From: Oikopleura dioica
Lineage: Eukaryota > Chordata > Appendicularia > Copelata > Oikopleuridae
Reading direction: 5' to 3'
NCBI GenBank assembly: GCA_907165135.1
Contig: OU015570.1
Location: 124,001 to 188,000 of the forward strand
DNA: 64,000 bases
The position numbers and the translations under genes were made by a program. Numbering within the stretch: the first letter of the stretch is position 1; the number at the start of each line of letters is the position of its first letter. The notes below the pieces were generated by a model. The model searched no databases. It saw only the letters and a program-made list of their open reading frames with translations, and was not told the DNA's origin. Positions 44,537 to 55,228 of the stretch are shown one piece after another.

Positions 44537-45237
44537 TCGAAAAAATAAACTACCGTCGTTTTCCATCTTAAGAGCGTTTTTCAGATGACAAGGGTAGACC
44601 AAAACGCTCTTAAGTTGGAAAATTTACGATCAAACTAGGATGACATGAAAAAATGATGAATGAAAATACATAAAAAGAATTTTTCCAAAACTCTAAAAAT
44701 GCATCTGAGGTCAATTTTATCTATTTATAATAAAAAATTACGATCTTTGAATCAGAGGCTATGATTTCACCTGAGAAAAAGCGTAGAAAACAATTTTTTC
44801 AATGATTTTTCAGGTTGAAATAAACGTTATTCTAATTATTAATTAAAAATTCCTAAAAACGCTCTGAAGTTGGGATTTTCTCAGATAACAAAATTTGGAA
44901 AATATTGGCAAAAACGCTCTTAAGTTGGGCGCTCTTTGACGTCGAACTACTTTTTCTAGGCTTAGCTTTTTAATGGTTAATGGCTCATTTTGAAGCTCAT
45001 TTCTCACTGAACAAACTCTAGTACAGAAAAAATTTTCATAAGGGGAAACACCTCGAAAAAGCGGGCTGAATACATAGATACTCGCGAAAAACCCCATTTT
45101 GGGCCTTTTTCAAAGTCGAACTAGTTTTTGCTCTTATATAGAGCCCTAAATCAATTTATATTTTCTTTTTTGATCCCTCATCTACAATCTCTAGTACAGA
45201 GAATTCGTTTGGTCAAGTAAGAAAAATTTTCTCTTAA
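44537..45237. other. AT-rich stretch with AAAACGCTCTTAAGTTGG words
   Basis: AAACGCTCTTAAG occurs in both orientations at about 44566, 44600, 44855 and 44910, suggesting another degraded inverted-repeat element. No gene. Confidence 0.4.
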
Positions 45238-45980
45238 GGGTAATGGTATACATCGGCGCGGCGCTGCTCGCTCGATCCGCGCTCCGCCAGAACCTATTTC
45301 TCACGAAGCCGTAAAATCTGAACGGATAAAGATTTTTCAAAATTCAAAAGATTCTGAATTATCAAAGTCATTTCTACTAACACAGCAAAAATGGTTATGA
45401 TTGTCAAAGAGTAACTATCTGAAAATTGCCAGTTTCCTTCAAATGACATTTTCTTCGATATTTCTCATCCAAATTTTTTGAAAATTAGACTGTCTTGTAG
45501 AGAATCGTCAGCTCTACAATTCCTGTTTTTCAGATTTTTGTTTTAAGCTTTCATTAATTTTACATCGCAATTTGTAAAGAGCGCTACTTTTTCTCGCGCC
45601 TCTCCGCTCTCTATTTCTCACGCCACGACCTCACAGCGCTTACTTCAAGGCCGCATATTAAAATCCGAAGATCTTAAAACAAAAATCTGAAAAACAGGAT
45701 TTGTAGAGCTGACGATTCTCTACAAGACAGTCTAATTTTCAAAAATTTGGATGAGAAATATCGAAGAAAATGTCATTTGAAGGAAACTGGCAATTTTCAG
45801 ATAGTTACTCTTTGACAATCATAACCATTTTTGCTGTGTTAGTAGAAATGACTTTGATAATTCAGAATCTTTGAATTTTGAAAAATCTTTATCCGTTCAG
45901 ATTTTACGGCTTCGTGAGAAATAGGTTCTGGCGGAGCGCGGATCGAGCGAGCAGCGCCGCGCCGATGTATACCATTACCC
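45238..45980. mobile_element. TTAA-flanked foldback element A
   Basis: TTAA lies at 45234-45237 and 45981-45984. The arms, about 330 bp, start GGGTAATGGTATACATCGGC and are near-perfect inverse copies, with a short spacer rich in CGCTCTCT/GCGCTACTTTT. No ORF. A second copy starting at its base 54 lies at 49095-50928 around the MULE insertion. Confidence 0.9.
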
Positions 45981-46335
45981 TTAAGAAAACTTTTGATGCC
46001 ATTTTGGCCCTTTTCTCGCTATAAATTGCTCTCTAGCGCCGATATATGGCCGAAAATCCGAATGCGGTTATCAGATTCTTACTCAGTGCACTCTAAGCGT
46101 TCGAAACACCCCTTACACGTCTATTTTTGATGACATCGAAAAGTCGAAAAAATTGCGATTTTCACGCTAAGTACAAATTACATGCATTTTTACAATTTTC
46201 GAGGGTCGAAATTTTGGGTAAAGATGCTCGTAAGGGGACATATAATATATCAAAATGATCCTCAGAACACGGGGATTCTAAAAATGCCGCATAGACACCC
46301 GTCATAAAGACTTGACCAATCGGGGGATCCCTTAA

Positions 46336-46817
46336 CCCGTTGCCGAGCGCTCCGATACATTGGCTTGCCGCTCGCGTAGCATCCGGAATGCTACGACTTT
46401 GAGCGCATTTTTCTCCCACTTTTACTTTGTCTTTATTCAAAATTTTTACTTGTGCGTATTCACTTAACCCTTGGCTACTAGATTCATACTTTTTCACAAA
46501 GTTTACAAAGTGGTTAAAAACCGAAAATCGATAAAGAATGACGGTTCTTTCAGCAGCGCCATTGTTCAAGTCTAGAGAAAAGACAATGGCGCGCCGCAAA
46601 ACAATAGAAAGGAAGCGCCGCGAGGGCTGACTTCACTTTTCTTTCCCATTTTCTAGCGGAAAATAACAATATTTTTATAATTTTAAAGTCGAAGATCTAT
46701 TAAAAAGATTGAAATTTTATAAAATCAAAAAATTTCAGAGAATTCTCAATGTTAACTTTTCCTTAAAAGCATTGAAAGCGCGCGTAGCATTCAGGATGCT
46801 ACGCGCTCGGCAACGGG
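46336..46817. mobile_element. piggyBac-like MITE, CCCGTTGCCGAGCGC ends (unit 1)
   Basis: TTAA lies at 46332-46335 and 46818-46821. Ends CCCGTTGCCGAGCGC and GCGCTCGGCAACGGG, with GCGTAGCATYCRGRATGCTACG palindromes just inside both arms. The minus frame 46162-46599 overlaps it but shows no protein family. Confidence 0.85.
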
Positions 46818-47373
46818 TTAAGATGGAAAACCACGGTAACTGGGTAACCTTAACCTATTTTAGTCTGGTCCTTGAAAACCAAGTTTAACGTCGAGCAGCA
46901 CTTGATCTCTGTCTCTGACTGTATCTCTTGGGAGACGTTCCGTTTTATTCAGTCACCAAAATATGTACGTGTTTCTCAATGTACATACGTTTGATATGAA
47001 TATATAGTTTATTGTTATCGCGAGCAGGATAAAAATAGTGAGCATTGTTTTGAAAAAAGAGTAAGTTTTACAAGTGAACGAGTAATTTCAAATGACCACA
47101 GAGGTGCAGAGCGCAGCGACTTATATACTATTTCTGTGCGTACGAACAGGGCTTGGTCGGCACAAAAGTAACACAGTGCGCGGGGAGAAAGAGAGTTCCG
47201 TAGGGAAATGAATAATCACATGCGTAAAGAAGTTTGTGCACAGAGAGAAAAGGCTATACGTAGGGAGCAAGTTTCTTTGCTGCGGGAGTAGAGAATTTCG
47301 TCCGTGCGGGGAGTTTGTTTACGCAGGACTTAATGTAACTCCGCGCGCAGCGCGTTTTGCACATTGAGATCCA

Positions 47374-47670
47374 CTATAGTCTGACAAATTCGTGTTTGAT
47401 CATGCCAAGCGCTGAGAAGGCGGTAAGGGGTCGGCTTTCCTCGTCCATAACCAGATGCCAGAAGGCGCTTCTGAAGTCAATTGCTGAAAAGTACTGGCTT
47501 CCGTGAAAGTTCTCCAGGCAGTTAAAGAGGCTAGGAATGGGCCACTCGACGTCAACAAGGATTTTGTTGATCATCCTCAGTTCGACGACGATTCGCCAGG
47601 ACCCATCTTTCTTCCACACCAGAGATATCGGCGAGTTATACGGCGAGCCTTTTCTCTTCCGGATAATCAC
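47374..47670 (-). pseudogene. Gypsy-type RT fragment (unit 1)
   Basis: The 98-codon frame contains KGSPYNSPISLVWKKDGSWR, IPSLFNCLENF and YFSAIDFRSAFWHLVMDEES (motif A with catalytic Asp). It ends at HEFVRL just where the fold normally continues to the PFGL and YxDD motifs, so the domain is truncated. Downstream (47000-47363) a TATATAAG, AATAAA and GC-rich block may be LTR sequence, implying an internal deletion. Confidence 0.75.
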
Positions 47671-47992
47671 TCTTTGCTCCAGTTCGGTCGATTCTCCGGC
47701 TAGCCATCAACTCCCACTTTGATTTGAGTCGCACCTGCGGTCTTTTGAATTCCTAAATATCCACATCGCTTTTTGAAAATATATCGTCAAAGTCCTCCAT
47801 TAAATTGGCGAAACATGTGTTACTTGCATCGTCTAATTCTTTAATATCGATGAGATGCTTGTCTCTTTTCCTCTACTTGAGTTCATTCGTCCCTTAATTC
47901 GTGTTGTTTATTCCAAGTTGAGAATTGATAAAAGTTATATTCTGATAGGAAATAGCTTATCAACTTATGTTTTTTTGTTTACGTACCTTTTG

Positions 47993-48601
47993 TCAATGCG
48001 AGAGTTGAAATCTTGTTAGCTGACAAAACCATGGCCATTGGCTCTGCCTGCAGTTTCCTCGTTCGAGTTCAATAGTAACTGTACATCCGCTTTCCAACTC
48101 GGCCACTGTACTCATTACTCTGTATTTGATCTCGCGATTCTTCCGATCTTTGACGGTGAAATCGACAATCATGTTTTTGTTGGGATCACCCGGAAGATCT
48201 TCCAAGGCCTTGAGTTGGAATTGAGTGATCCCCTCGCATTTCTTTGCGTCAGAAATTTTGAAACATCTGACCGAGTTTCTTGTGATTATTGTAATAACCA
48301 CCTTATTGAAGCTGATAAAATCCTGATTTATAATCAGCTCCGTTCCTCTTAGACAATCCAGTCCGAGTATAAGACCAAGTCCGCTTGTTTTGAGAATTGA
48401 TATTCGAACATTTTGTAAGATAAGGCCTCGGTCTCGGCCAGGAACGGTGATGTCCAGGATAACGTCAGCCACTATCTCCATGCATTTTCCGGAAGCTGAT
48501 CTTGGTGAAGCTCTTGTCGTAGGAGCAATTGTCCATTTGGCGTTGTCTTTGATTATCGATCATGAGCTCTCGGAGATACAGGTTAAAGACGCTCCTGTAT
48601 C
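47993..48601 (-). pseudogene. Retropepsin with in-frame TGA (unit 1)
   Basis: The catalytic VDTGAS is encoded at 48587-48601. In the same frame a TGA (48560-48562) interrupts, and the frame resumes to include GLILGLDCLRG (48375-48345) and beyond to 47993. Both tandem copies have the same TGA, so it predates the duplication and is not a random read error. Confidence 0.75.
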
Positions 48602-49080
48602 CACTAATCCTTCCAGTTGTGCACGTTTTTGTCCCTGACTCAGTATGCACGTAATTGTCAAGAGGCCTAATCCGATTTTTCGATTTTCGATGGCTCTGAC
48701 CTCTTGAGAGCCTCCTACTTTCAGAAAAACGGGCGAAGGGGCTCTTGCTCTTCTCCGTCTCTGCGTCTCCTTTATTGTGCAAAAGAGACCGTCCCAGATG
48801 GGGTCTTCGGTTTCTTCTCAATCGGGGGTCTTCGAGGTCGGTCTCGTCTTTCGACCTTTGGTTTTGGGCACTCTCTTGCGAAGTGTCCTTTTGCGAAGCA
48901 GTTGAAACAAGTGTCTCTCGGCTCACGTCGTCGTGGTCTTCCGATTCTGACTGGACCAAAAGACGGTTCATCAATCATATTTGCTGGCGCCTTTTCTGTA
49001 GCTGCTAATGGGGCCGTCACATTAAAAACGACGCTCCCGCCAGTTGGTTCGAAGGTGTCTGTTGTTGGAGCCAGTTGCAC
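48465..49080 (-). pseudogene. Gag C-terminal part with CCHC knuckle (unit 1)
   Basis: CFNCFAKGHFAREC (C-x2-C-x4-H-x4-C, about 48870-48912) is a standard Gag zinc knuckle. The frame breaks at a G5 run (about 48823) that is G4 in unit 2. Upstream it is cut at 49094 by the duplication junction. Confidence 0.8.
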
Positions 49081-49541
49081 TGAGGTTATAACTGAACCTA
49101 TTTCTCACGAAGCCGTAAAATCTGAACGGATAAAGATTTTTCAAAATTCAAAAGATTCTGAATTATCAAAGTCATTTCTACTAACACAGCAAAAATGGTT
49201 ATGATTGTCAAAGAGTAACTATCTGAAAATTGCCAGTTTCCTTCAAATGACATTTTCTTCGATATTTCTCATCCAAATTTTTTGAAAATTAGACTGTCTT
49301 GTAGAGAATCGTCAGCTCTACAATTCCTGTTTTTCAGATTTTTGTTTTAAGCTTTCATTAATTTTACATCGCAATTTGTAAAGAGCGCTACTTTTTCTCG
49401 CGCCTCTCCGCTCTCTATTTTCCACGCCACGACCTCACAGCGCTTACTTCAAGGCCGCATATTAAAATCCGAAGATCTTAAAACAAAAATCTGAAAAACA
49501 GGATTTGTAGAGCTGACGATTCTCTACAAGACAGTCTAATT

Positions 49542-50675
49542 GGATTAAGAGAACTTCTCCACGCACTCGCTGGTCGAGCTCTGAAAAGGGCGCGCGAGAG
49601 TAGCGAGGTCGATCAACTGAGGCACACGCAAGTAACGCGGTAGGAGACAAGATTGAAGCTAAGTAGCCCAGTATGAGCAACAAATGTGGGCCAAATCAAC
49701 GATGATAATTTCTAGACCTTATACTTCGAACAAGTTGTTTTTCAATTAAAATCTACTCTAGGGTAACAAATTGCAAGGAATTCAAATCTGAAACTCATTT
49801 TTTGTTTTGAAGTTTATTTTTTGATATTTTTAGTTTGATGGCAGTTCAAAGGTGGAAAAGAAGCAGTGATATTTCTGGTTTTTGCAGTAAGTGGAGTCAT
49901 AATGTCACCAAGTTTAAGGGTAATCTGCAGAGAATTGAGCTTAACAAACTCAGGATCAAGAAGGGTGAGCTGGTAATGAAAGCCTTGGAGAGAAACATGC
50001 TTATCTGTAGCATCCTCAGAACGGGAATTGAATTCACCGCTCAATTCTGCATTGCGAATGCGCTCCTTGACTTTCTTTACCGAGTTACAAACTCTTGCAA
50101 GAGTATTTCTACCAGTTCCCGAAGCAGTTTTCAAAGAATTGTGGTAGCTCTCGATGCAATTATTTGTAAAAGTAGTCTCGTAAGTTGAAAGTTGACAAAA
50201 GAGGTTCCAGCCAGAATAGTTCGCTTGCTTTAAATAAAGCTTTTCAAAATATTCTGTTAAAAATTTTCGAACATTCGGCTGGAGCTTCTTAGGGCATTCC
50301 TTTGGAATCAACTTACGAAACTGCGAAAGTGCAGTTTTAACTAAATCAGGGTTGAGAAAAACGACACCCTTCAGAAAACGATAAAGTTTTTTCAAAAATG
50401 TGCATTTCCAAAAGTTGTTCCAGTTGTATTCTCCGTCATTTGATGACAATGATGAGAGAACTTCCGCGCGCTTTACACCTGGGATCATGCTAATTGCTTA
50501 CCCTCATATCCTACCGCACATAACACCTGGCTAATTTGATAATCCTCATATCCTACCGGGAGTGCCCATCTCCTACCGCGTTACTCGCGTGTGCCTCAGC
50601 TGCTCCACCCTCGCGCCTCTCGTGCGCCCTTTTTAGAACTCGACCAGCGAGTGCGTGGAGAAGTTCTTTTATCCC
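49542..50675 (-). mobile_element. Mutator-like element (MULE) with transposase fragment
   Basis: TSD GTCTAATT lies at 49534-49541 and 50676-50683; foldback A in unit 1 (about 45725) has it once and uninterrupted. Ends GGATTAAGAGAACTTCTCCA and the inverse of GGGATAAAAGAACTTCTCCA extend about 100 bp inward (CACGCACTCGCTGGTCGAG; CACACGCRAGTAACGCGGTA). It carries a 225-codon ORF on the minus strand. Confidence 0.9.
49814..50488 (-). CDS. MULE transposase C-terminal domain
   Basis: The ORF of 225 codons starts MIPGVKRAEVLSSLSSN. It has W-rich helical sequence typical of the region after the DDE core, including TNNCIESYHNSLKTASG at about residues 109-126. The T-N-N-x-x-E-x-x-H-x-x-L pattern is the conserved C-terminal signature of MULE transposases (the third acidic residue region). 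The N-terminal catalytic half is missing, so this copy is probably non-autonomous. Confidence 0.7.
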   Translation of the reverse strand: MIPGVKRAEVLSSLSSNDGEYNWNNFWKCTFLKKLYRFLKGVVFLNPDLVKTALSQFRKLIPKECPKKLQPNVRKFLTEYFEKLYLKQANYSGWNLFCQLSTYETTFTNNCIESYHNSLKTASGTGRNTLARVCNSVKKVKERIRNAELSGEFNSRSEDATDKHVSLQGFHYQLTLLDPEFVKLNSLQITLKLGDIMTPLTAKTRNITASFPPLNCHQTKNIKK

Positions 50676-50932
50676 GTCTAATTTTCAAAAAATTTGGATG
50701 AGAAATATCGAAGAAAATGTCATTTGAAGGAAACTGGCAATTTTCAGATAGTTACTCTTTGACAATCATAACCATTTTTGCTGTGTTAGTAGAAATGACT
50801 TTGATAATTCAGAATCTTTTGAATTTTGAAAAATCTTTATCCGTTCAGATTTTACGGCTTCGTGAGAAATAGGTTCTGGCGGAGCGCGGATCGAGCGAGC
50901 AGCGCCGCGCCGATGTATACCATTACCCTTAA

Positions 50933-51685
50933 GGGACGCCGCCGACCGAGCCCCGCGCGCGCTTCTCGCTCTTTTTCACTCTCACTCTTCAGCTGGTTTA
51001 ATTCTTTCGATTATCGTGATTTTCGTACACGAAAATCATATTTTTATGCTCTTTCATCTCCATTTCTTAAAATTTTCATAGCTTATTGCAACGCCGAGTT
51101 AGGGCGAAAACATTGGCGCTCGTTTTCAAGTGTACATAAGTACTCGAATTATTCGGATTGGCACTTCGAGACTGCCCTCATTGAAAAGCCCGTGCGTTCT
51201 TGCATAAGGCCTACTTATTGAGATTTCCCGGAATAGTTTACTTATCCGATTATCGTGGGATAAATGCGGGTTACCTGGAGCGCTCGGCGTGAAACACGGG
51301 CATTTTACACTGTTGGCGCGGGATTCCCGCTGCGCTGGTCAGAACAACCTTTAATTACCGCCTGATTACGAGAGCTGCATTAATTATAATCAAATCTCAA
51401 TAAGTAGGCCTTATGCAAGAAGGCACGGGCTTTTCAATGAAAGCAGTTTCGAAGTGTCAATCCAAATAATTCGAGTACTTATGTACACTTGAAAACGAGC
51501 GCCAATGTTTTCGCCCTAACTCGGCGTTGCAATAAGCTATGAAAATTTTAACAAATAGAGATGAAAGAGCATAAAAATATTAGTTCGTGTACAAAAAATC
51601 ACGATTATCGAAAAAATTAAACGAGCTGAAGAGTGAGAGTGAAAAAGAGCGAGTAGCGCGCGCGGAGCTCGGTCGGCGGGGTCCC
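50933..51685. mobile_element. TTAA-flanked foldback element B
   Basis: TTAA lies at 50929-50932 and 51686-51689. It is inserted exactly into the TTAA at the right edge of foldback A in unit 2; unit 1 lacks it. Arms (GGGACGCCGCCGACCGAGCC; CAAGTGTACATAAGTACTCG; AAAAGCCCGTG) relate it to element C at 38710-39733. Confidence 0.9.
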
Positions 51686-52041
51686 TTAAGAAAAACTTTT
51701 GATGCCATTTTGGCCCTTTTCTCGCTATAAATTGCTCTCTAGCGCCGATATATGGCCGAAAATCCGAATGCGGTTATCAGATTCTTACTCAGTGCACTCT
51801 AAGCGTTCGAAACACCCCTTACACGTCTATTTTTGATGACATCGAAAAGTCGAAAAAATTGCGATTTTCACGCTAAGTACAAATTACATGCATTTTTACA
51901 ATTTTCGAGGGTCGAAATTTTGGGTAAAGATGCTCGTAAGGGGACATATAATATATCAAAATGATCCTCAGAACACGGGGATTCTAAAAATGCCGCATAG
52001 ACACCCGTCATAAAGACTTGACCAATCGGGGGATCCCTTAA

Positions 52042-52528
52042 CCCGTTGCCGAGCGCTCCGATACATTGGCTTGCCGCTCGCGTAGCATCCGGAATGCTAC
52101 GACTTTGAGCGCATTTTTCTCCCACTTTTACTTTGTCTTTATTCAAAATTTTTACTTGTGCGTATTCACTTAACCCTTGGCTACTAGATTCATACTTTTT
52201 CACAAAGTTTACAAAGTGGTTAAAAACCGAAAATCGATAAAGAATGACGGTTCTTTCAGCAGCGCCATTGTTCAAGTCTAGAGAAAAAGACAATGGCGCG
52301 CCGCAAAACAATAGAAAGGAAGCGCCGCGAGGGCTGACTTCACTTTTTCTTTCCCATTTTCTAGCGGAAAATAACAATATTTTTATAATTTTAAAGTCGA
52401 AGATCTATTAAAAAAAGATTGAAATTTTATAAAATCAAAAAATTTCAGAGAATTCTCAATGTTAACTTTTCCTTAAAAAGCATTGAAAGCGCGCGTAGCA
52501 TTCAGGATGCTACGCGCTCGGCAACGGG
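52042..52528. mobile_element. piggyBac-like MITE, duplicated copy (unit 2)
   Basis: Duplicate of 46336-46817 with the same TTAA edges. It was present before the tandem duplication. The longer overlapping minus frame (51868-52377) differs only through homopolymer changes. Confidence 0.85.
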
Positions 52529-53084
52529 TTAAGATGGAAAACCACGGTAACTGGGTAACCTTAACCTATTTTAGTCTGGTCCTTGAAAACCAAGTTTAAC
52601 GTCGAGCAGCACTTGATCTCTGTCTCTGACTGTATCTCTTGGGAGACGTTCCGTTTTATTCAGTCACCAAAATATGTACGTGTTTCTCAATGTACATACG
52701 TTTGATATGAATATATAGTTTATTGTTATCGCGAGCAGGATAAAAATAGTGAGCATTGTTTTGAAAAAGAGTAAGTTTTACAAGTGAACGAGTAATTTCA
52801 AATGACCACAGAGGTGCAGAGCGCAGCGACTTATATACTATTTCTGTGCGTACGAACAGGGCTTGGTCGGCACAAAAGTAACACAGTGCGCGGGGAGAAA
52901 GAGAGTTCCGTAGGGAAATGAATAATCACATGCGTAAAGAAGTTTGTGCACAGAGAGAAAAGGCTATACGTAGGGAGCAAGTTTCTTTGCTGCGGGAGTA
53001 GAGAATTTCGTCCGTGCGGGGGAGTTTGTTTACGCAGGACTTAATGTAACTCCGCGCGCAGCGCGTTTTGCACATTGAGATCCA

Positions 53085-53381
53085 CTATAGTCTGACAAAT
53101 TCGTGTTTGATCATGCCAAGCGCTGAGAAGGCGGTAAGGGGTCGGCTTTCCTCGTCCATAACCAGATGCCAGAAGGCGCTTCTGAAGTCAATTGCTGAAA
53201 AGTACTGGCTTCCGTGAAAGTTCTCCAGGCAGTTAAAGAGGCTAGGAATGGGCCACTCGACGTCAACAAGGATTTTGTTGATCATCCTCAGTTCGACGAC
53301 GATTCGCCAGGACCCATCTTTCTTCCACACCAGAGATATCGGCGAGTTATACGGCGAGCCTTTTCTCTTCCGGATAATCAC
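53085..53381 (-). pseudogene. Gypsy-type RT fragment (unit 2)
   Basis: Same 98-residue translation as 47374-47670, with the same truncation after HEFVRL. Confidence 0.75.
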
Positions 53382-53702
53382 TCTTTGCTCCAGTTCGGTC
53401 GATTCTCCGGCTAGCCATCAACTCCCACTTTGATTTGAGTCGCACCTGCGGTCTTTTGAATTCCTAAATATCCACATCGCTTTTTGAAAATATATCGTCA
53501 AAGTCCTCCATTAAATTGGCGAAACATGTGTTACTTGCATCGTCTAATTCTTTAATATCGATGAGATGCTTGTCTCTTTTCCTCTACTTGAGTTCATTCG
53601 TCCCTTAATTCGTGTTGTTTATTCCAAGTTGAGAATTGATAAAAGTTATATTCTGATAGGAAATAGCTTATCAACTTATGTTTTTTGTTTACGTACCTTT
53701 TG

Positions 53703-54311
53703 TCAATGCGAGAGTTGAAATCTTGTTAGCTGACAAAACCATGGCCATTGGCTCTGCCTGCAGTTTCCTCGTTCGAGTTCAATAGTAACTGTACATCCGC
53801 TTTCCAACTCGGCCACTGTACTCATTACTCTGTATTTGATCTCGCGATTCTTCCGATCTTTGACGGTGAAATCGACAATCATGTTTTTGTTGGGATCACC
53901 CGGAAGATCTTCCAAGGCCTTGAGTTGGAATTGAGTGATCCCCTCGCATTTCTTTGCGTCAGAAATTTTGAAACATCTGACCGAGTTTCTTGTGATTATT
54001 GTAATAACCACCTTATTGAAGCTGATAAAATCCTGATTTATAATCAGCTCCGTTCCTCTTAGACAATCCAGTCCGAGTATAAGACCAAGTCCGCTTGTTT
54101 TGAGAATTGATATTCGAACATTTTGTAAGATAAGGCCTCGGTCTCGGCCAGGAACGGTGATGTCCAGGATAACGTCAGCCACTATCTCCATGCATTTTCC
54201 GGAAGCTGATCTTGGTGAAGCTCTTGTCGTAGGAGCAATTGTCCATTTGGCGTTGTCTTTGATTATCGATCATGAGCTCTCGGAGATACAGGTTAAAGAC
54301 GCTCCTGTATC
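53703..54311 (-). pseudogene. Retropepsin with in-frame TGA (unit 2)
   Basis: VDTGAS is at 54297-54311, with the same in-frame TGA eight to fourteen codons later and the GLILGLDCL motif as in unit 1. Confidence 0.75.
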
Positions 54312-55059
54312 CACTAATCCTTCCAGTTGTGCACGTTTTTGTCCCTGACTCAGTATGCACGTAATTGTCAAGAGGCCTAATCCGATTTTTCGATTTTCGA
54401 TGGCTCTGACCTCTTGAGAGCCTCCTACTTTCAGAAAAACGGGCGAAGGGGCTCTTGCTCTTCTCCGTCTCTGCGTCTCCTTTATTGTGCAAAAGAGACC
54501 GTCCCAGATGGGGTCTTCGGTTTCTTCTCAATCGGGGTCTTCGAGGTCGGTCTCGTCTTTCGACCTTTGGTTTTGGGCACTCTCTTGCGAAGTGTCCTTT
54601 TGCGAAGCAGTTGAAACAAGTGTCTCTCGGCTCACGTCGTCGTGGTCTTCCGATTCTGACTGGACCAAAAGACGGTTCATCAATCATATTTGCTGGCGCC
54701 TTTTCTGTAGCTGCTAATGGGGCCGTCACATTAAAAACGACGCTCCCGCCAGTTGGTTCGAAGGTGTCTGTTGTTGGAGCCAGTTGCACTGAGGTTATAA
54801 CTGCGGATTGAACCATTTCGAATGTCAAGTTTGACTCTTCAAGCTTTGATTCAAAAAGCCGCCTTAGCTCAACGCGGTTACTTTCTCCAGCGCTTGCAAT
54901 CAAGCGAGGATACAGCAGTTTAATTTGAGATAAAGATTCCTCATCCGTACTGGCTGCGAGCTGAGACATGAGCCGTATTTTAGCGAGGAATTGAATTTTG
55001 GCACCGGGTACCAATTTGGTACCGGCACCGTCCGTCTCCCTCTCCTCGCGCACGCTCAC
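54175..55059 (-). CDS. Gag C-terminal half with CCHC knuckle (unit 2)
   Basis: A 294-codon frame is helical in its first 110 residues (LRRLFESKLEESNLTFEMVQ), then has a linker, the CFNCFAKGHFAREC knuckle (about 54578-54622) and an R/P-rich basic tail. The first 20 residues come from a GGTACC-rich, low-complexity region (55000-55100), so the true N-terminus is missing. The tail frame may be an artefact of the G4/G5 run noted in unit 1. Confidence 0.7.
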   Translation of the reverse strand: MSVREERETDGAGTKLVPGAKIQFLAKIRLMSQLAASTDEESLSQIKLLYPRLIASAGESNRVELRRLFESKLEESNLTFEMVQSAVITSVQLAPTTDTFEPTGGSVVFNVTAPLAATEKAPANMIDEPSFGPVRIGRPRRREPRDTCFNCFAKGHFARECPKPKVERRDRPRRPRLRRNRRPHLGRSLLHNKGDAETEKSKSPFARFSESRRLSRGQSHRKSKNRIRPLDNYVHTESGTKTCTTGRISGYRSVFNLYLRELMIDNQRQRQMDNCSYDKSFTKISFRKMHGDSG

Positions 55060-55228
55060 TCACATTAAAATCGGGAATTCGCTCGCGCTCGCTCACTCAC
55101 GAAAAAGATTAAGATCAAAAAAAATTATGTTAGAGGGTTTATATCTACTGAATATCTTCTTGAAGTTAATATCTTCTGAAGTGAATATGCTCATTTTTGT
55201 TTTTGACATTTGCTCGATAGAAATTTTC

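Larger units (their letters stand above)
45291..49094. repeat. Tandem duplication, unit 1 (3.8 kb)
   Basis: This unit comprises foldback A from its base 54 plus the gypsy-type fragment up to gag. It is repeated immediately as 49095-54803. The junction GGTTATAACTG/AACCTATTTCTC joins gag sequence directly to the interior of foldback A with at most one base of overlap. Apart from the two insertions in unit 2, the units differ almost only in homopolymer length. Confidence 0.9.
49095..54803. repeat. Tandem duplication, unit 2 (5.7 kb with two insertions)
   Basis: Same content as unit 1 plus a 1134-bp MULE-like element (with 8-bp TSD) and a 753-bp foldback B (with extra TTAA). Their sum explains the roughly 5.71-kb offset between matching genes. 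Past 54803 the gag frame continues naturally, so unit 2 holds the original right edge. Confidence 0.9.

Noticed and set aside
46162-46599. 145-codon minus-strand ORF, duplicated at 51868-52377
   Set aside because: It spans the edges of a TTAA MITE and has no family character; its conservation only reflects the recent tandem duplication.
47000-47363. 3' LTR of the gypsy-type fragment in unit 1
   Set aside because: TATATAAG and AATAAA are present, but no second LTR, primer site or polypurine tract delimits it.
48038-48352. Plus-strand ORFs opposite the protease and gag (48038-48352, 48704-49204 and the copies in unit 2)
   Set aside because: Shadows of the minus-strand retrotransposon genes.
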